A stretch of DNA of 64,000 nt from Owenia fusiformis (lineage: Eukaryota; Annelida; Polychaeta; Sabellida; Oweniidae). The first letter of the stretch is position 1. Every line of letters starts with the position of its first letter. The notes under the pieces were generated by a model. It searched no databases, was not told the origin of the DNA, and saw only the letters and a list, made by a program, of their open reading frames with translations. The position numbers and the translations under genes were made by a program. The DNA is taken from the NCBI GenBank assembly GCA_903813345.2, contig CAIIXF020000007.1, positions 26,444,698 through 26,508,697 of the forward strand, in the 5' to 3' direction. Of this stretch, positions 59,261 to 64,000 are shown piece by piece.

Positions 59261-62200
59261 TCAAGTGAGATTAGTTATTATGTATTCCACAGCGTCACCG
59301 ATGTCGGAACATATAGCATCGGGACCTGGTTTGATCTTGGTTTCATCTCCATCGCGGTATTTTCCTGAAGTAAACGACATACATGATACAGGGTGTCAGA
59401 AATAAATAGTCTTGCATCATTACCTTGTTTCTTCATTTTGAATTTCTCGAAGTTCATGTCACTACAACTGTGGATTAATAATTTTATCCAATTGGTTTTT
59501 GTATATGAATTTTTACAACAGTACTTGTTCATGTATACTGATAGAATTTATTGCGAAATGATGATTGGGAGAAAGAAACAAGTACTATTTATTTGAATAT
59601 GACTGAGATTTGTCCAGAATGCGGACAATTTGTAAATGTGTACAATTTTTAGCTGTGAAAAACTTTGAATGGAAACGAGAGCTCAAATTTTACATTATGG
59701 GAATTGTATTTCACAATGTGACATCTGATGTGACATCAATATTTCTGGCATAATAATATCAAAAATCACTCTTTGATATAGTCTTGCTCCAAGACCCTAC
59801 TTCAAAAAGACAAGGGGCTGCAGGGTCTTGAAGCAAGGCTATTTCAAAGAGTGCTACACCCTCTAATCACTGTACCTGTTTTAACTAAGATTCCAAACAT
59901 GCCGATTTTCATGGCTCCTTCCACATCATCTCTCACATCCTGAAAATATATGCATTTAGGGTCAATATGATCTCAGAATTTTTTGATTAAAAATCTATTT
60001 TTAAATATATTCTAACAAATATACAGGATACTGTACATTGAACAAGTACATATATCATCATTGTTGGATGATTGTATATGTATTAACTATTGTATGGATA
60101 CATTACATATATAATTTCTTATAAATATAAACACCAGAATGAGCCAGACAAGGCACTTGCCTCAACTCTTTTTAACTTCTTTGGAGAAATGTTTCTCTAT
60201 CAATTAAATTGTAATTAAAGAGACAATCAGATCTAGCGAGCAGGCCAACAAAAAAGTCTTTCAATTTTGGAATATTTCTGGCTCATGTCATTCCTTCACA
60301 TGTCTATTTTCTAAAATTCCCCAAAGTGCACACTTTATTTCAGGATAACTAAAGATTTTTACAATAGGCTAATGTATTATTTTTCTATAAGAATGGTTAC
60401 CATTCTCTTATTATTTGGGAGAATTTAAACATTTTTGACCCATTTTTGCACTTTTAATCCATTATAACATTATAACATATCATGAATCTTTTGGGAGATA
60501 TTGTATTTGAGATTGTAATGAATAGATTGATAGGTCAGTTGTACATATTGTTTGCAATATTTTCACCCCTATAGATCTGATTCTGCCTTTAAATTAATTA
60601 TGTAACTTTTATCGATTTTAAAGTCATCGAATTTTGATTCAATTTGTGTATAATCTCATCATGTAAGGGTTATATCATTGTGTACTCCTATTGCCATCAT
60701 CTATCTATGTTTGTATTTTATGAGAACTTTACCTTGATATTTCCAATGAATAATTTACGTGCATGTTTCTGACTAAGCCATTTTGGATATTTTTTGCCTC
60801 AAACACCCTGACATTTGAACTCGGAATCCTACAAATACTCGGACTTCAGCAAACATGAGGTTTGGGCAAATTAGGTTCAATTCTTATGCCGGGCATAAGA
60901 GTAGATCTGTTCTTATGCCATCCTTTTTTCCTATAATTTTTTCCGACGTCACGTTTTTCTTCCTGGCTACAGCATTGTACACATGTATATAAATTATACT
61001 TACATCTCCAATCATTACAGTACTGCTAGCCTCACAACCAAAGTCTTTAATACTCTCCAGGAAAAAAGCAGAGTTTGGTTTTCCAACCAATTCAGCCTTT
61101 CTATCGACTGCATATTCTAGGGCTGTCACGAAGGGACCTACAATAATTTTCAAATACTAAATCCATGCTTGAAGTGAAATGATCAACTGTTAGTTCCACT
61201 TGTTGGCCAAAATGATCCATCTGATTTTGTTTCAGGCCTTTTGGCCTTCAAACCTCTTTTGAGGAAAATTTCCAAAAACATTTGCCCAATTGTTAATAAA
61301 TGACTAAAACTGCAACATTAATTCATAAAATGGAGAATTGAACTCTGATCAAATTTGCTTTATCCCTCATTTCATGGGGCTTACAGTTCCAAACTTCTAG
61401 AATAGATAGATTTTCCTTATTTTGACTGCAAACTTCATGACAAAGCAAATGACTGATTTGTTGTTTCTGCCATGAAATAAAGAAGATTTTGGAAAATCTT
61501 GTTCATATGTTTAGCCATAGTCTTATCTCAAGAGATGAGACCCCCATTTCTTCATCTACTTCACCTTGTGCAGGAGAGATGTGTAGAGGGTGGGGGTCAC
61601 AAGAGCAGCTTAATGCAAGGTTAACTTTTAAAATCGTATCAAACCTGTAGCTAAAGACAGTCCCGACAATTGCTTGATATATCTGGCTTTGTTGATAGCA
61701 ATCAATGGAATATCTGGTTTGTCAAGCAAGACACGGAAGGCAGTGTTAAGATGCTCGTAGTTGAACTTATCAGGTGTTAGTCCCACTAATACAGCATTTG
61801 GGTCCTCATTTGGAATTCCTATCTAACGCAAAACAAAGAAACAGGGTAACCAGGGTTCATTTTCAAATTCTTTGAACATACAATATTATGCATGGTACTC
61901 ATGGTCATATTTTGTGAGTTCAACAACACAGAACAATATACAGGGTAATCAGGTCCACTTTTGACATTAATCATTCAAACATATAATTATAATAACATGG
62001 AAGATAGTGTTTTATTTTGGAAGTTATAGAATATGAGAAAATAACACCAGAACACCATGACAATGGCAATGTCAGATTCAGTTGTCATGTTCAATTCAAT
62101 TTCCATCCACTGCATGTTTAATAGAGAATGTATTCCTTTGATACAACAATCAATTAAAGTGTCTTTTTACTAAACTAAATCTCACAGGATATAACAACCC

Positions 62201-62755
62201 ACAAAATCAATATTTTATGAATCGAATGACATGACTCTAGCAAAGAATTAGGAGTGATAGGCTCACAAAAGTAGAGCCACCTAGACTAAAAGCCTTGACA
62301 AAGGGGGGGGGGGTGCAAATTAAAAATCTTTTCTTGGCCTACTAAACGCCACCCCCCCCCCCCCCCATCCACCACTGACATTCTAACAGGTATGACAACA
62401 CACATCTGTTATTGTAAACCATTTGTCAGGAATTGAATATACACTTTTTAAAGCTTCACCCACTCATGTAATGTATATAAATAAACATTAAACATAAACA
62501 TAAAAAGCATTTAAAATCTTAATAGATTAATAATGGAATAACAAACCTTTGAAATCATCCATAGCCTCTTCAGTTAGAATTAACATAGGTCTCAGTTTTC
62601 TGGTTTCTACCAACTGTCTAGCAGCTGTCAGTGAAGTGAAGATCTCATCCATTTTGATATCAAAGCCCATGTTCTTCAGTCTTTTATAAAGTGATAACTT
62701 TGATTCCTTAGAACTATTTGTTACAAATCGTATGTTCAAACTTGTATCACGGAGC
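59261..62755 (-). CDS. HDHD2: HAD-family phosphatase, HDHD2-like (5' end not found)
   Basis: Five minus-strand exons join in frame: 62755-62547, 61818-61645, 61137-61004, 59939-59876 and 59364-59261, coding about 227 residues that align along human HDHD2 from about residue 34 to the end. Recognisable parts are [11 protein letters not shown] (HAD motif II), [11 protein letters not shown] (cap entry), [19 protein letters not shown] (motif III lysine) and [14 protein letters not shown] (motif IV acidic residues), then GILVKTGKYR. HDHD2 is a haloacid-dehalogenase-like hydrolase of the NagD/LHPP group that uses a nucleophile aspartate, magnesium and a C2-type cap; its natural substrate is uncertain. 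The exon with the nucleophile motif (DLSGT in relatives) and the start codon were not found between 62756 and 64000. The protein ends with IITNLT and TGA at 59263-59261. Confidence 0.9.
59768..59854. mobile_element. Hairpin MITE in the last HDHD2-like intron region
   Basis: CACTCTTTGATATAGTCTTG, CTCCAAGACCCT pairs with AGGGTCTTGAAGCAAGGCTA, TTTCAAAGAGTG around a short core. It lies 22 bp past the donor of the fourth visible HDHD2-like exon. Confidence 0.6.
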
Positions 62756-63549
62756 CTGAAAATATATAACAGTATGCTTTAAACCAATCATGAACTTTGA
62801 TTGAACAATGGGATTCAGCTGATGTCTATGGCTGAAGAAAAGTTGATGCTTATATGCTGAAAAGTCTTATTGATTTATGATAATGTCAATGGAGTTATCC
62901 CCTGCTAGGACTATAGTCCTGAAAACATCCCAATCTTTTGCTTGTATGATAACAACATGGGAGAATAAGCCACACCTCTCACACTTAAAATACCTACCTC
63001 AATAAATTTTTGAATATTTTAGGATTCCTTTTATCTTGTTGTTGTTGTCATTTTTCCATCTATTGGTACATCCGGGCTCTGCAGCACCAGACCTGGATGT
63101 CAATAAGGGGTTTCCCTTCTAAAAACCTACCGCCATCTTGAAAAGAGATGTGATCTTTCTCAATGAAAAAAGGAAATGGCCTCATTCTGTCAATGAACCC
63201 ATTCGATTGGGGATTCAACTACATAAAAAAGAATGCTAAAATACTCAGTGTAAGAGGCATGGATTATTCTCTCATGTTGTAATCATACAGGCAAAAGTTT
63301 GGGATGTTCTCAGGACTATAGTCCTGACATAGGATAAAGTTAACCAAACCCGTCTGGCCCAGTTATCTACTCCTGACGTCGTAGATCTGGGCCAGACAAG
63401 GTCCAATGCTAAAAAGGGGGGATTTACTCCGGAAAAAACATGTCGATGAATCATCACTTATCATTCATTCCCTATTAGCCATCCAACCAAAACATTGGGT
63501 ACCATGTAAACCCAAGTATTTATTTGAAATAAAGAGAACATAACTTACG
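62756..63549 (-). promoter_or_regulatory. Upstream part of the HDHD2-like gene, promoter candidates
   Basis: On the minus strand CAAGATGGCG|GTAGGT (63136-63120 region) is a YY1-like start-site motif directly followed by a donor, and CATTTACGC|GTAAGT sits at 63549. Either could be the 5' exon of the HDHD2-like transcript. The MITE relative at 63338-63400 also lies here. I could not see a coding exon with the family N-terminus in this interval. Confidence 0.35.
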
Positions 63550-64000
63550 CGTAAATGTGGTGTTTTGTTTGTTATATTGATGTTGAAATGGGCACAACAT
63601 TTCGTCAATATTTCGTCAGTTCTCCGCACCGAATAAAGTCACGTGATGTGACGTAACACGAGTGTGACGCGATAATTTTTAAACTTTCATGGAACGAAAA
63701 TACATTTCCCGGGAATCAATACATTCCAAATATTACGATTTGTTCAGCAAATTTGTTATCAAAACGTAGATTACTTTATAAAACAGATGTGTCTGTGTTG
63801 TATTTAAACTGGAAAGAAATATGGTGGACAGTAAATACGATTTTTCAATTTGTTGAACTGACGGAATGAAGTACTGAACAAAATAAGCAGCCGAGACTTC
63901 TCGATATTCTACGAGATCACGAACAGATTGCAGAAGAATTTTTCTTTTTGCTGCATTTAGACGTTTCGTTCATATTTATTAGCCGTCATCCAGCGATGGA
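63550..64000. promoter_or_regulatory. Probable bidirectional promoter region at the window edge
   Basis: CACGTGATGTGACGTAACACG (about 63642-63660) combines an E-box with a CRE half-site, and TGACGCG follows. This is upstream of the minus-strand HDHD2-like gene and could also serve a plus-strand gene that begins near the window end. An ATG near 63996 is too close to the edge to judge. Confidence 0.35.

Noticed and set aside
58959-59405. 148-codon plus-strand open frame
   Set aside because: It overlaps the real last exon of the HDHD2-like gene in antisense and has no family resemblance.

Overview
This is a stretch of animal nuclear genome. It is AT-rich, with multi-exon genes carrying GT-AG introns and a dense population of short transposable elements and satellites. 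There are no operons, bacterial genes or CRISPR arrays. The gene set is ordinary for animals. Together with the many hairpin-type MITEs and foldback elements, it suggests an invertebrate, perhaps a marine deuterostome or lophotrochozoan; the sequence does not let me name the species.

Five protein-coding genes can be reconstructed exon by exon. (1) A ZFAND5/6-type A20/AN1 zinc-finger protein lies on + at 14913-18443: 4 coding exons, 215 aa. (2) An ankyrin-repeat plus SOCS-box (ASB-type) ubiquitin-ligase adaptor lies on - at 30046-25031: 2 coding exons, 588 aa. (3) Centrin-3 lies on + at 38511-49094: 5 coding exons, 167 aa, with a 17-nt first coding exon and an 8.5-kb first intron. (4) A small soluble Rieske [2Fe-2S] protein of RFESD type lies on - at 53671-51935: 3 exons, 123 aa. 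(5) An HDHD2-type HAD phosphatase lies on - at 62755-59261. Five exons of it are visible. The exon for the N-terminus and the nucleophile aspartate was not found. Each splice junction used is GT-AG and keeps the frame. All five look like housekeeping genes (proteostasis, ubiquitin ligation, centrosome, iron-sulfur chemistry, phosphatase); nothing suggests that they work together as a pathway.

Layout. 1-14880: no coding exon, with a possible promoter and untranslated first exon near 3250-3441 and many repeats. 14881-18443: the ZFAND gene, with a 330-bp hAT MITE in an intron. 18444-25030: intergenic, with a MITE carrying a 34-bp satellite. 25031-30131: the ASB gene, whose intron holds a 1.5-kb 47-bp minisatellite. 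30131-38494: intergenic, with nested MITEs, a promoter-like block near 34.7 kb and a 2.7-kb head-to-head inverted satellite array. 38495-50930: CETN3, with a duplicated hairpin and a TTAA-flanked 5-kb element in intron 1. 51935-53730: RFESD-like. 53731-59260: repeats, including a LINE fragment interrupted by a 760-bp insertion with a target duplication. 59261-64000: HDHD2-like gene and its promoter region.

The most distinctive structures are the inverted satellite array beside the centrin gene, the TTAA-flanked nested element inside its intron, the duplicated splice donor of the ZFAND gene, and the frame-compatible insertion into the LINE. I found no convincing new multi-gene system.
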